DNA from: Panax quinquefolius
Lineage: Eukaryota > Streptophyta > Magnoliopsida > Apiales > Araliaceae
Assembly: GCA_020205615.1 (NCBI GenBank)
Contig: CM035173.1
Span: 55,189,800-55,253,799, forward strand
DNA: 64,000 bases
Reading direction: 5' to 3'
Made by a program: the position numbers and the translations under genes. Of this stretch, positions 45,644 through 57,795 are shown one piece after another (the first letter of the stretch is position 1; the number at the start of each line of letters is the position of its first letter). Under the pieces are notes generated by a model. The model did not search any database. It had not been told where the DNA came from and saw only the letters and a program-made list of their open reading frames with translations.

Positions 45644-46580
45644 ATTCCGCCAAGGAAAAGACAACGTAATCAGGAAGTGGAATCACGTAATGAAAATCAA
45701 GGGGGTCAAAACAACCCTATGCAAGAGTTCGTTAATTTATTAACGGTTGCATTTAACTAACCGGGGGTAGAGTACCGCGGAACCTAGGTTAGCCAGGATG
45801 ACTACCTTTAAAGAATTTAAAAGCGTAGGTCCGCCGGAGTTCAAAGGAACGATGGACCCATTAGAAGCCGAACATGATTAAAGGAAATAGAGAAGGCGTT
45901 TGTTATTACAAACGTAGGTGAGGCACAAAAGACTTCTTTTGCGACTTATATGATGAAAGGGGAAGCCAACTTTTGGTGGGAGGCTCACTAGGGTGGGGCT
46001 AGAACAGATGCGGTAACGTGGGAACAATTCATGAAGGTTTTCTTCAAGAATTATTTCCCTATGAGTATGCAGGGGAGGAGGAAGATTAATTTCTTATAAC
46101 TTAAGCAAGGGGAGATGACGGTTCCCCAGTACGCGGCCAAATTCAATAAATTGGCAAGGTTTGCTCCACACCAAGTGGACACTAAGGAGAGGAAGGCTCG
46201 TAGGTTTGAGCAGGGCCTAAAACCCTAGCTCTATAGTAGGATTTCGATGTTCCAGAGTGTTTCCTATGGGACCATTCTGGAGAAGGTGATTATAGCAGAG
46301 GGTGGTAGTGAGGCGTTGACTCAATATCACAAAAAGAGGAAGAATAAGAACAAGGGAGAGGGAGGAACCAAAGTAGAGAGTGCCAGTGGCAGTGGCAGTG
46401 GCAGTATGCCAAAAATAAAGAATTATTAACTTTGAGAATACTAGAGTGGGACAAGGGGATCCTAAGCGTAAGATCGGAGCGTGTAAGACATATGGAAAGA
46501 CTCATCTAGGAGTCTGTCTGAAAGGGATTATAAGTACCTTTAAATGTTATGGTAGAGGGGGAGGGAATAACTTTCGTTGA
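45644..46580 (+). pseudogene. Gy-C gag
   Basis: The start codon has become ATT (45644-45646; Gy-A has ATG in aagATGCCTCCAAGACG against aaaATTCCGCCAAGG). Gag core at about 45797-46245 in broken frames: FKEFKSVGPPEFKGTMDPLEAE, FATYMMKGEANFWWEA, WEQFMKVFFKNYFP, YAAKFNKLARFAPHQV, RFEQGLKP. A basic Lys/Ser/Gly linker follows (46320-46410). The zinc knuckle region at 46475-46580 is unreadable (only scattered Cys). Confidence 0.8.
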
Positions 46581-46799
46581 TTATATTCGTGGAAATGGTT
46601 TTAATGGATAATAATGGTACGCAATTGTCAATAGATAAGCACTGATAATGTTGAGATAATTTGAAGTAATTCTCGGTATGAATGGGTTGATTAATCATAG
46701 AACTTTAATAAATTATTAGAAAAAGTATGAATCTTCGGTTTTCTAAGTAACCCAAGGTAGTATTTTATTGTAATAAAACACCGAGATACTCTTGTTGTC

Positions 46800-48260
46800 T
46801 AGCTATAATGCAAGCTAGGAGGATATTAAGGAAGAGAATGAGTTGTTACATTTGTGTATCGACTATCGTAAAGGGAGAAATTAGTGGTTGAGAGTAAATA
46901 CCCAGTGCCCAGGATCGATGATCTAATTGATCAATTGAAAGGGGGTAAAGTATTTTTCTAATATAGAATTGTGTACGGGGTATTAATGACAAAACGTAAG
47001 AAAGGACGAGGTACCTAAGACGACGTTCAAAAATCGTTTATGTTATGATGAGTTTCTGGTTATGTCGTTTTGGTTAACTAATGTGCAGAAGTTAGACTTT
47101 CCGTAAGGGGCGCCGAGCAAGTCGGTGGCAAATTGATAGGTACTCTTGTGAGGTGTTATGGTTGAAAGTACCATTAGCGTCACAGAGTGTTCAAATAATA
47201 GTGGGATGAGGGTGTCGTAATGATCATTAGTGGTATTCTAGTCTACTTTAAGACGTCAAAAGATCACGTTGAACATTTGAAGATAGTATGAGAAACACTA
47301 CGGAGGGAGAAGTTGGATACGGAATTCACTATGTGTGAATTGTAGCTTGAGAGATAGACAAATTTGTTATTGAGAAGTATGTAGGGAATGAGAAGTGAAA
47401 CAAATAATTTTCAGGAACTAAAAAAGGAAGGTTAAGTGAGGCACCTGTATTGTCTTTATCAGATGATACGGGGAATTTTGTAGTGTATCTCGATGTTTCG
47501 CATAGATGACGAGATTGCGTGCTCATGTAGCATGTCAAAGTCATTGTGTATGCATCATGCCAGTTAAAGGATTATAAGGAGGTTTATCCTACTTATGATC
47601 TATAATTGGTAGCTGTAGTTTTTGAATTAAAAATCTGAAGATAGTATTTATACGGGGAGAAGTGTGAGATATACACAGACTCTAGGAGTCTGAAATATAT
47701 CTCCACACAGAAGGAGTTGAATATAAAGTAGAGAAGGTGATTAGAATTGATGAAAGATTACGACTGTGATATGTTATATCATATAGAGAAGGTAAACGTA
47801 GAAGCCGACGCGTTAAGTAGGAAGGGTAGGGAAAAGCTATCAATGTTAGCAACTCAAAATAAGTTAATAACGGAGATGACGCGAACAGAGTTAGAAGTTA
47901 ATTTATGGAATGAGGCGGTAGAGATATTATCCACAATGTAGACTCAATCCACGAAAACGGAACGAGTTGAGTAAGTACAAATAGGTAACAAGAAAGGTAA
48001 GCGAATGAAGAGAAGATCAAGTATCATCTCATTTTGAAGGAGGAATTTGTGTATTATATAATTTTGAGTTAAAAGAAGGATTAATAAAAGAGAGATAACA
48101 TAATGTGTGAGTAAATGTTTAACTTCCAACTCAGATTATTGATAGGAAGTAACAAATCATGTGAATTAAGAAAATACCTTCGGTGAAGGTGATTTGGAGG
48201 AACCACAACGCCGAAGTAGAATTGTGGGAACTTGAGATTAAAATAAAAGAAAAATTTTCC
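46800..48260 (+). pseudogene. Gy-C pol remnant (RT, RNase H, chromodomain; no integrase core)
   Basis: RT traces at 46855-47330: LCIDYRKG, KYPVPRIDDLIDQLKGGK, FLVMSFW, and ILVYFK preceded by Ser-Gly where the catalytic Asp-Asp should be (47229-47234). RNase H traces at 47430-47850: [40 protein letters not shown], then [17 protein letters not shown]. Protease and the integrase core are not found. Between 47940 and about 48170 the text passes from the integrase N-terminal region to the chromodomain tail (PSVKVIWRNHNAEVELWELE). It is a deletion derivative that could only have moved with proteins supplied by another element. Confidence 0.82.
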
Positions 48261-48308
48261 TCAATGGTGTATGTATTATTAGTGAGATTCTAGGGACAGA
48301 ATCCTTAT

Positions 48309-48321
48309 AAGGGGGGAAGAG
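48309..48321 (+). other. Polypurine tract of Gy-C
   Basis: aaggggggaagag abuts the 3' LTR. It is preceded by a single gattctagggacagaatcc block. Confidence 0.75.
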
Positions 48322-51300
48322 TGTAACGCCCCAGAAAAATTAGATTTTTGAGATTTAAATTTTTATTTGAATATGTGGATTAAATGAATTTAATTAATTA
48401 ATTATGGGAGTAAGCTATTTGAAGGTCGTTCTATGACCTAGACATATCAGAACATCGTAGTATTTTGGCTACGTGGTAGAATTAAAGTGTTTGAATTTCC
48501 AAGACGAAAATAAAAGCTTTTCAAGAAATTTTTTGAAAAATACTATTCACACATTTACGCTTTCAAAATTATTTTTAAATTTTTGAGAAATACGTAATGA
48601 TAGAATATCGAGGTGAGATAGAATATCAAATAATATTTCAGTTATGGCAAACGTAGTTTTTCACCTGCAAACTTAAGACCTAACGATTAAGGAAAAGTGA
48701 ATTCCGAGAAGGAATTTAAATGCGTATAATGAATTAAAGCGATGATCGTATAATACGTAGGTATTATAATGAATATAGTAATGAATCCGTATATATACTG
48801 ATATTATATGAGTATGCATGAATGATGGTATGATGTACATGAATAAGTATATGAGTTAGAATACAAGATTAATACGTAAATTATACGTTATGAGACTTTA
48901 AGTAAAATGTATTTGACTTGTAGGATTTGTTAGGAATTATACAAGCCCAATGTATAAGATAAGTTAATTAAGCTAATTAAATGTAAAGCCTAAAATAAGA
49001 TCCAATGGGTAAAGCTTGATCCATGAGGCAACCCATGGGTGAATTGGTGACCAAGAATTAAGTGTGTTGAGTAAGTAGACTTAAGGGTTAAACAAATGAT
49101 AAGTTAACTAACTTAAAGGCTAAGTAAAGTGCTTATATGTGATGAGCAAGTATACTTAATGGCTAAGTAAGTTTGATGACCAATTAGACTTAATAACCAA
49201 GTAGACTTAATGGTCAAGTGTTGTGGGGAGCAAGTTAACTTGGTGTTTAAGCTAGGAATAGTAAGGAGGTGATTAAGGAGGTGGGATGACCTAATGACCA
49301 AACTACCCTAACTTAGGAAGTCCTATAAGTAGGAAGCTTGCTAGCTCATTTGTTAGTTGTTAGATTTTTGTCCACTAACTTATAGCTTATTGGTTAAAGG
49401 GAAAATGCTACAAAAGATAGAACAAGCTAGCCTTTGAGAATTCAAGAAGCAAGAAAGAGATTAAAGATTAACCAAGTGATTATCAAGGGTAAGAACTTAA
49501 ACCATGAATCTCTTTCTCTTCCATTGTTAGGGAAGTGGGCAGTGGTAGAACATGTATGCTAAGGAATGATAAGAATGATTAATCAATGGACTTAAGCCGT
49601 ATAAGTCATGAATAAGTAATTTAAACTTAATTAAGTTATGAATTTATGAAGAGCTTATATGAACTACTCATATGTGTACTTTAATAAGATTATTTGATAA
49701 TAAGAAGCAAGAATGGTGGTTAAAAGACTTAATCTATAATAAGTCATGAGAAAGGAAGTCATAAGTAGTTTATACTTTTATAAGTTATAAACTCACAAAG
49801 AACAAGTAATAAATTATCATGTTTATAAGTTAATGAAGTATGTATGTCAAGATGTTAATATGATGGATTGAATCCTTTTGAAGTGAAGAACAAATCTTAC
49901 GAAATGAAGTTAAGGCGGAATTCACGAGTTTAGACGATAATCGTCGAATTCGTAAAATTCTTGGAATTGAAGTCGAATTTTGATATTGAGCTTGGAAACA
50001 TTGGTTTTCAATAGAGATAAGTCTTATTTGGAATTATAGAGTTGAGGACTCGAGAATGACCGAATTCTGACTTAGAACAAAAAAACAAGCGTTGAACGCT
50101 CACGAACGTTTATCGTTTTCGTTAAAAATGGAATAATAAGTGGATTTTTAGTTAACGAAGTCAAATAAATAAAATTATTGCATGAACATGTAGAGTATGT
50201 AATTTGTGAACTGTAGGCTCTTGAACGAGCTAATTTGGACTTATAACGAAGAAGTTATGAGCCCGGGAATATCACATAAAAATTTATACATCCAATTTTT
50301 TGGGATCAAGTCTCGCAACCGCAATGACTGACATGTAGCTTTATGAACCATAGCCGCAATGCTTGGGAGCGAGGGGTTGGCTACTGGAGTTTTGCATCGC
50401 AGCACCAACTCTAGTTATAACACTCGCGCCGCAGCGCCATGTACAGTAGGATCAGGTACGGAAGAGTGGCGCAGCAACGCCACTATAGTAAAGGGATGCC
50501 GCGGCGCGGCGCCAGCAGTGGACTTTTGTTGACCAAGTTTTTTATGAACCCAATGGGTTGCAAGACAAGTATGGGATATGTAATTAATTAATGAACATGA
50601 TAAGACCTTTCCTAAATCACTTTTATAGTGATGACTTTAGGAATTTACTGTTGTTGAATGAATAGTTAAATGAAGAACGTAAAGTATAAAGAACTTGAAC
50701 TGTATTCAATAATGATAATGACTATAACGTTGAGAGTTACAACTAAAAGTTGTTAAGTAATACGTGAACGTGAACGGTATGCAATAAGTGTACTTAACGT
50801 TCGAGTTTCAATTAATAACGTAAGAACGTTAGTAAGCCGTGAGGAAGGATGATTAACTCAAAACGAGTTCTATTAATGAAGTAAATCCACATAAGACATA
50901 GAAGAGAAAGAAGTTAGTAAGAACGATGTAAAATATAATGGCAAGCCGAAACCAATAATAACAAATCTAATATCTGATTAGATTGAGAAGAAAGGGAAAG
51001 ATTCATTAGGCATCATGTATGTTCATTCATGACCTACTGTGGTATGTTATGTGGTTATATGTTTTAGAGACTGTAAAGACTCAAAGGGAAAGTAATTTTT
51101 ACTGTAGCAGACGCTGAAGGCAAGTTTTTCTTAAACGCTTGTCTAACCTTCGTGTTAGCCAAGTTTTTTGTGATTCATGTTATGAGATACATGAAATGTT
51201 TTACTAAAGGGTCGATGCCATTTTTATCTCGGCTAAACTAATCTTGAATAGTTGATTGATTTATTTACAAGTCTTTCAATATATAATTACTAACGCTATC

Positions 51301-52039
51301 CTACGCCCATTGTTTGGTACGGATTCAAGGTAAGCCTGAGTATGAATAAACAAATGTATTTTCATCGATTATTCGATGGGCACGCGAGGTTGCCAAAACT
51401 TAAACGTACACACGTTTAATGAATGTAGTGTTGATCAACATAGAGTACTATGGGCTGATCACCCAAAAGTGCTCGTAAGATATGCCGAACTTATGGACTT
51501 AGTGTCGGGTTGTCCTTTTCAAAGAAATTATGAAATGCTCATGGTCTTGGACCAGAATTAATGTTTTACTGAATATTGTCATTGTAAAACGTTTTGAAGA
51601 AAAAAAATGCTATTTTAAATTATCGATAGTACTTCAAAACTATTATCCAGTTATTGAAGATATACGATTCCTATGTTTCAAGCATGTCATTTAAAAGAAA
51701 TTGTTGTACTTGCTGAGCTTGTTATGCTCACTCTTGCTTGAACCATATGAATGCAGCTAAAACCTAACGAACCGAGGGATCCGACAAGGATAAAGGCAAG
51801 ACGAAGATGAACGATTAGTTTACCTTGTAATAAACTAGTAAGTTGTATATACTATAGTATGATGAACAAAGAATGTAATGGTTTTAGAACCTGGGAATGA
51901 GATGTAATATTATTAATGTAATAAGAATGTCATTGATACACACATTTTGATGTTGTTTCAATAGAGTAAATGTACAGTTATGAGTACCGTGTAGCACCAT
52001 CTGTCAGGTTGGAAGATACCCGAATTTGGGTGCGTCACA
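48322..52039 (+). repeat. 3' LTR of Gy-C
   Basis: 3718 bp, collinear with the 5' LTR. The GC-rich block (about 50300-50520) is the most altered part. It ends gggtgcgtcaca followed by tatgc. No conserved ORF. Confidence 0.9.
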
Positions 52040-52044
52040 TATGC
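52040..52044 (+). repeat. Right target duplication of Gy-C (tatgc)
   Basis: Exact repeat of 40682-40686. Confidence 0.9.
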
Positions 52045-52766
52045 AATGATGAGAAAGAAAGATATTACCAGATTATATGCTACAAGACAACTTCACAAAT
52101 CAACCTCAGAAACTTCTTTTATGAGATCGTAATTAGCAGTAGGAAGAAGATGTAGAAAGACACGTTACTGTTATCTATGTATATCAAAGGTAGTATGTTT
52201 TTCTTTACTTTCTTATCAATAGGCCTTGTTCTTTTATAGGCTAATATTAGTATATTACTGTTGCATGGTCGCATATTCTTTAAGTGATCGTTTGAGACAA
52301 ATTTTCCTTAGAAGTATTAAAAAAACATTCACTAACTTATTACCATATGTGATATAACAGTAAATGGGTCGGTGCGAGTAACTCATAATTTTCCTTAGAT
52401 TATAAAGCATGGTTTAAGGAAATTACTGTTAAACAAACATTTACTCCATGATCTGCCTCACGAATTGCGGTAAAACTATTTAATTTGTTACTCTAATTTT
52501 TTTACTCCGGATTAATATTTTAAAGTAATAATTATATGTAATGCATATGCCCTAAAGCCTTGTATTGAAAAGTAATTAATGCTAAGATCTTACATTTATC
52601 TCCTAGGACTCAAAATGTCTTTCATCCTTCAAAGACTTCAAGTCTTTATATATTCTTCCTCGATCATGTAATGCAATTTCTTTTCCTGAAATTTCATAGA
52701 GCATGATTAGAGATATAATATGGTCATCATCAAAACATTTAGGATGGAGTATGACATAAGTCAACA
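52045..52766 (-). mobile_element. Sirevirus 3' LTR, proximal part (minus strand)
   Basis: On the minus strand the LTR starts TGTTGACTTATG at 52766, directly after the purine tract, and runs to the Gy-C insertion. No ORF of note (the 72-codon ORF at 52603-52821 is the LTR/purine-tract junction). AT-rich, with nothing else recognised. Confidence 0.62.
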
Positions 52767-52795
52767 TTATCCCCCTTTTTGATGATGACAACAAA
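52767..52795 (-). other. Polypurine tract of the Sirevirus
   Basis: Minus strand gtcatcatcaaaaagggggataa. The catcatcaaaaagggggA form is characteristic of the 3' LTR border of plant copia/Sirevirus elements. Confidence 0.75.
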
Positions 52796-53056
52796 ATAAT
52801 TATGGCTCCCCCTAAATTCATTCATATCTCAAAATTGGCAAAAATAAAATCAAACACTTGATTCATACTTTCTACATATTTGCAGTTTTAATGAGCATGC
52901 AATAAACTGTTAGAATAATTCACGATATGCTTCAAACAACAGCATCATGAAACCATTAAACTGCTAACCATAACATCATTAAACCATTAAACTGTTAACC
53001 ATAAAATCATCCCAACAATAATCACTTAAAACATAGTCTTAAACAAAAGTCTGTAA

Positions 53057-54857
53057 TCATGCATGAAATTTAATGAAATCAGTTTTCATAAAATGGCAGA
53101 ATTCATCTCCCTCTTTGGCATCTATCAAAAAGAGGATACAAAGAGTAAAAGGGGAAAGATTGGGCAAGAACCTAGGCATCCTCCTCATCAATATGAACAT
53201 GGTTGGCCTCCCGAGCAGTGAAATACGGACGGTGTAGCCGATGATGTTCAATTTCCTCCAAAGACATAGTGTTTGCAAATCGTGGAGGACGAGGAATGAA
53301 GGTAGGAGGAGGTAGAGGGAGGTCCAAGAAGTCTCCTTGATATTCAACAATCCAGTTGCACTGTGGCCACTCAGGAATGCGAGAGTTAAATGTTTCAGCC
53401 TATAATTCTTCACTTAAATCATTCATGCGCCTTTCAGTGAATCGACCTAGGTACCCAACCTAGTTGCAGATGAATTTCAGTTCAGTACTTAGTTGGCAGG
53501 CGTTACGATTCATTTTCCTTTGTAGAGCTTCCACCATGGCCCTGGTATGCAGTTCAAATTTGGCTTGCAGATTAATGAATTCATCCTCCACTGTGCGAAA
53601 GATAGTGTGTAGTTATGCTCAACTGGTGGGAAGTTTACCCTTTTCTAACATAGAAAAGCAGTGTTGAATATCTTTTACATCATCATGAAGAGTGGTTTGA
53701 TTAGTAACAAGAGTATTGAGAAGAGTTAAAATTTCAGGAGAAGGGGGTGGTGGAGCAGACGGGATGGAATCAGTTGTTGGGGGAACTGAGGGGACATCAG
53801 GGACAATTTGCATAAACTTGCCATCAACCAGAGTAATATGGGAACTTTTAAGATTCACAGAATCAATGGAATCAGTGATGGTGATGGAAACTTCATTGTC
53901 TAGGGAGATTTGAAAGTGACTGAAATGTTTTGTGAGAAAACAGCTATAGGGAAGACATTTTTTGGAGTGTTTTATGCAGTTAACCATATGTTTCAACATC
54001 ATAAGAGAGAAGTTAAAAGGTTTCCCTTTCAATAGTAGAGAAACTAAGACCAAATCTTGGTATGAAAATTCAGCCCCACCACCAGTACAAGGTAAAATGT
54101 TATACCGCAATAATTTGTGTAGAACTATAGCAATGGGGGACACATCAATGGTCTTGAGAAGAATTACTAAAGTCAGAGTGGGGCCATCCATTATGGTTTA
54201 AAGTTTGTCAAGAGGGGACAAAGGAGAATAGACAGGTCCTTTAAGGGTAAATGGACAATCACCCATAAAAGGAATAGATAGTATGCTCCCTAAATCCATA
54301 CCAATAAAGAATAATGACTTTCCTTTGACAAAGGAGGTATAGCAGTCACCATTATGTTCGAGGTTGGTATATAATTGTTGAACTAACTTCGGATATGCCA
54401 TAGAGGGAGGAGAGCTTAGGGATAATAAACCATAGGATTCAAGGAGATGTTGAAGATGAGAGTTTTGATAGTAAAACATATCAATTAATTTCTCATAAAC
54501 AAACGATTTTTGACAAATTTAGGATTTAAAATGTAGTTTAAAGTTATGACATCTAAAAAAGTTCTCAGGAATGTCATGCAAAGAGAAAGATAAAGGGATT
54601 ACTGACATTGGTGGAGATCTGGGTGTCGATTCTTTGATTCGACGACGTTTGGTCCCAGTAGAAGTGCCAACCGGTGGAGGAGATGGCAAACTTGCTTCAA
54701 ATTCTACAGGGGTGGAGTCACCAGAGATGGTTGTTATTGATGTTTGCTTCCGTTTTAGTTTACGAGAAGAGCGAACCAGAGGTTGAGAAGGCAAAGATGG
54801 CAGAGGCATCTCGTCGTCAGATTCATGACGAAGACATTTTGCGAGTCTGGTTCGCAT
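53057..54857 (-). pseudogene. Sirevirus envelope-like ORF
   Basis: From ATG at 54857 one frame runs to 53619 (413 codons) with only two in-frame TAA codons (54519-54521 and 54198-54200). A frameshift then leads to a further open stretch, 53413-53057. It lies between pol (ends 55108) and the purine tract, the place of the env-like gene of Sireviruses. The N-terminus is Pro/Ser-rich with a basic patch (RSSRKLKRKQ, GTKRRR). The middle has KLVQQLYTNLEHNGDCY, FVKGKSLFF and IAIVLHKLLRYNILP, matching the plant Sirevirus 'envelope-like / putative plant transposon protein' family as I know it. The C-terminus is Pro-rich (PSAPPPPSPE) followed by a helical NTLVTNQTTLHDDVKDI. No clear signal peptide or transmembrane segment is evident. 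The function of this family is unproven. Confidence 0.75.
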
Positions 54858-55107
54858 TTTGACAGAGAGCGTTTGAGAGCAAGTGATGGGTACATAGACG
54901 GTTGGAGTGATGAAGAGATGATGAAGCCAAAAGAGTAAAGTAGATTATGATTTAATGTGTGTATATGTTACTAAGATATAGAAAGTCGTGGAGCCGTGTT
55001 TGGTAAGAGAGATCTAAATGGATTTTTCTCTTATTTAAGGCAGCAAGTTATGCCGTGATATCTAGATTGTATGTCTAATTTCCTTAAAGCATGCAGACCA
55101 TATATAT
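54858..55107 (-). other. Spacer between Sirevirus pol and env-like ORF
   Basis: 250 bp without a credible ORF. Nothing else recognised. Confidence 0.5.
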
Positions 55108-55242
55108 TTATATCAGACACATCCCAAGTTCTCTTCTTAGAGTACATAATCTTTCTTCACCTGGAGGTTTTGTAAATATGTCTGTTAATTGGTGCTCAGT
55201 GGGGATAAAGATTAATTTGATTAAACCTTTGGACATATTGTC
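55108..55242 (-). pseudogene. C-terminal end of Sirevirus RNase H
   Basis: The minus strand reads LIFIPTEHQLTDIFTKPPGEERLCTLRRELGMCLI then TAA (55108-55110), the standard ending of copia pol. It is cut at 55242 by the Gy-C-type LTR. The missing RT palm, connection and most of RNase H are not found elsewhere in the window. They were lost in the deletion that made the 62610 junction. Confidence 0.85.
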
Positions 55243-57795
55243 TGTGACGCCCCCAAATCCGGGTATCTTCTAACCCGACAGATGGTGCTACATGGTACTC
55301 CTAACTGTACATTCATTCTATTGAAACAACATCAAAATGTGTGTATCAACGACATTCTTATTACATTAATAATATTACAACCCGTTCTCAGGTTCTGAAA
55401 CCGTTACATTCTTTGTTCATCATAATATAATACATACACTTACTAGTCTATTACAAGATAAACTAATCATTCATCTTCTCCTTGCCTTTATCTCTACTGA
55501 AACCCTCGGTTCGCTCGACCTTAGCTGTAATCATATGATTCAAGCAAGAAGTGAGCATAACTAGCTCAACAAGTCTAACAATATATTATATAGATACCAC
55601 TTCATGAATTATATGATTATTCTTCAATAACTGAACAATAGTTATGAAGTACTATGAAACATTAACTAGCACTTCTCATCTCATAATACAATTCTAAAGT
55701 ACATGTAGTAGTTTTGGAAATTCTGAGTAGGTCCATAGACCATGAACATTTTCTTTAGCTTTTATTCATGAAAAGGACAACCCGACACTAAGTCCGTAAG
55801 TTCGACATATCTTACGAACACTTCTAGGTGATCAGCCTATAGTACTCTATGTTGATCAACACAACATCCGTTAAACGTATTTACGTTTAAGTTTTGGCAA
55901 CCTCACGTGCCCATAGAATAATCGATGTAAAATACATTTGTTTATTCATACTCAGGCTTACCTTGAATCCGTACCAAATAATTGGTGTAGGATAACGTTA
56001 TCATTTCTATATTGAAAGACTTATTAATAAATCAATCATTCTTTCAATATTAGTCTAGCCGAGTTAAAACTGGAATTGACCCTTTCTTTAAAACCATTCA
56101 TGCATCTCATAACATGAATCACTAAAAACCTGGCTAACACGAAAGTTATACAAGAGATAAGAAAACTTGCCTTCAGCGTCTGCTACAGTAAAATTACTTT
56201 TCCTTTGAGTCTTTACGGTCTCTACAACACATAACCACATAATATACCACATTAGGTCATGAATAAATATACATGGTTCCTAATGAATCTTACCCTTCTT
56301 CTCAATCTAATCATGTATTAGATTTGTTATTATTGGTTCCAGCTTGTTGTCGTTCTTTACATCGTTCTTACCAACTTCTTTCTCTTCTATGTCTTAAGTG
56401 GATTTACTTCATTAATACCACTTGTTTCGAGTTAATCATCTTTTCTCATGGCTTACTAACGTTCTTACGTTATTAATCAAAACTCGATCGGCATTGGTTA
56501 AGTACACTTATTGCATAATGTTCATGTAATATTCAACAACTTACGTTCTATTAATCTTTCTTGCAACCTTTAGTGTCATACTTAAGGTTATAACATCCTA
56601 AATGATGTTACATTAAGTTGATTAAGGATTTAATTCACTCTTCATCCACTTTTCCTTCACTTAACATTCAAAATCTTTCTTTTCTACCTACCTTCTAGTG
56701 TTGGTATTTTAGCATTTCATATGCTACTCTTTAAGCAAGCATTAAGCCTACACTCGATGGCTTTCATCGAGGACTCGTATGCTGCTGTGGCGAGTCCTAG
56801 TGCTAACTTCCGTGATGCGGCACAAAACATCAGTAGCTTACAGCTATTCTTAGCGCTGCAGCGCCACTTATTTTGCCTTAATTGGCACCACGACGCCAGT
56901 CCTCAGCACCAAAAAAATTTTGACAGAAAATTTTTATGTGAGATTCTTGGGCTCATAACTTCTTCGTTATAAGTCCGAATTGGCTTGTTCAAAAGCCGTT
57001 AGTTCACAAATTATATGATCTAAGTATTCATGTAAGAATTTTACAATTTCGAATCCGTTAACTCAAAATTCACCTTTTAGTTCATTTTAACAAAAACGAT
57101 AAACGTTCGTGAATGTTCAATGCTCGTTTATTCGTTCTAAGTCAGAATTCGGTCATTATCGAGTTCGCAACTCTAGAATGCCAAATGAGACTATAATCCA
57201 TCGAAAACCAATGTTTTTGAGCTCAAAGTCAAAATTTAACTTTCATTCTGAGAATTTCACGAATTCGGCGATTATCGTCTAATCGTGTAAATTCTGGCAT
57301 AACTTCGTTACTTATTGTTCTTCATTTCAAATGGATTCATTCCATCATACTAACATCTTAACATACATATTTCATTAACTTATATACATGATAAGTTTTT
57401 ACTTATTCTTTATAAGTTCAAAACTTTATTTATTGCTTATCTTACAACATGACTTATTTACGGCTTAAGTCTTTTGATTAATCATTCTCATCACTTCCTG
57501 GCACACAAATCCTACCACTACTCACTTCTCTAACAATTGAAGAGAAAGAGATTCATGGTTTAAGATCTTACCCTTGAATATCACTTGATTAAGCTTTAAT
57601 CTTCTTCTTGCTTCTTGAATTGCAAAGTCTAACTTTTCTAGCTTTTTCTCTCTAACCAATAAGCACTTATAATGTTGGATGAAATGAAACAACTAAAAAA
57701 TGAGCTAGCCTCTTTCTTATTTATAAAAATCTCAAAGTGAGGGCTTAATGGTCAATAAGCCATCCACCTCCTTACTATTCCTAGCTTAGCCATCA
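55243..57795 (-). mobile_element. Gy-C-type LTR fragment (minus strand)
   Basis: Begins tgtgacgcccccaaatccggg, the reverse complement of the Gy-C LTR end, and follows the Gy-C LTR backwards to about its position 41655. Included are the GC-rich block (about 56845-56905), the donor-like AAGG/GTAAGA (57571, minus) and TATA box (57718-57725). About 1 kb of its start is missing, being cut off by Gy-B3 and the later deletion. Whether it was a solo LTR or a whole element cannot be told. ORFs at 56273-56972 are LTR sequence. Confidence 0.85.

Larger units (their letters stand above)
40687..52039 (+). mobile_element. Gy-C: Ty3/gypsy chromovirus with very long LTRs
   Basis: LTRs 40687-44455 (3769 bp) and 48322-52039 (3718 bp) flank only 3.9 kb of internal sequence, with a perfect 5-bp target duplication (tatgc). 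Termini are TGTAACGCCCC and GGGTGCGTCACA or GGGGGAGTCACA. Internally it has a primer site, an accessory ORF, gag, a heavily eroded RT-RNase H, no integrase core, a chromodomain tail and a polypurine tract. LTR comparison over aaggtcgttctatg...ggctacg (40787-40838 and 48422-48473) shows 3 differences in 52 bases. It is inserted in the Sirevirus LTR. Confidence 0.92.

Noticed and set aside
54571..54862. Plus-strand ORFs at 54571-54862 and 53716-53913
   Set aside because: Antisense shadows of the minus-strand envelope-like ORF, which has family similarity and a longer frame.
56273..56972. ORFs in the minus-strand Gy-C-type LTR
   Set aside because: The matching parts of the Gy-C LTRs are not open in the corresponding frames.
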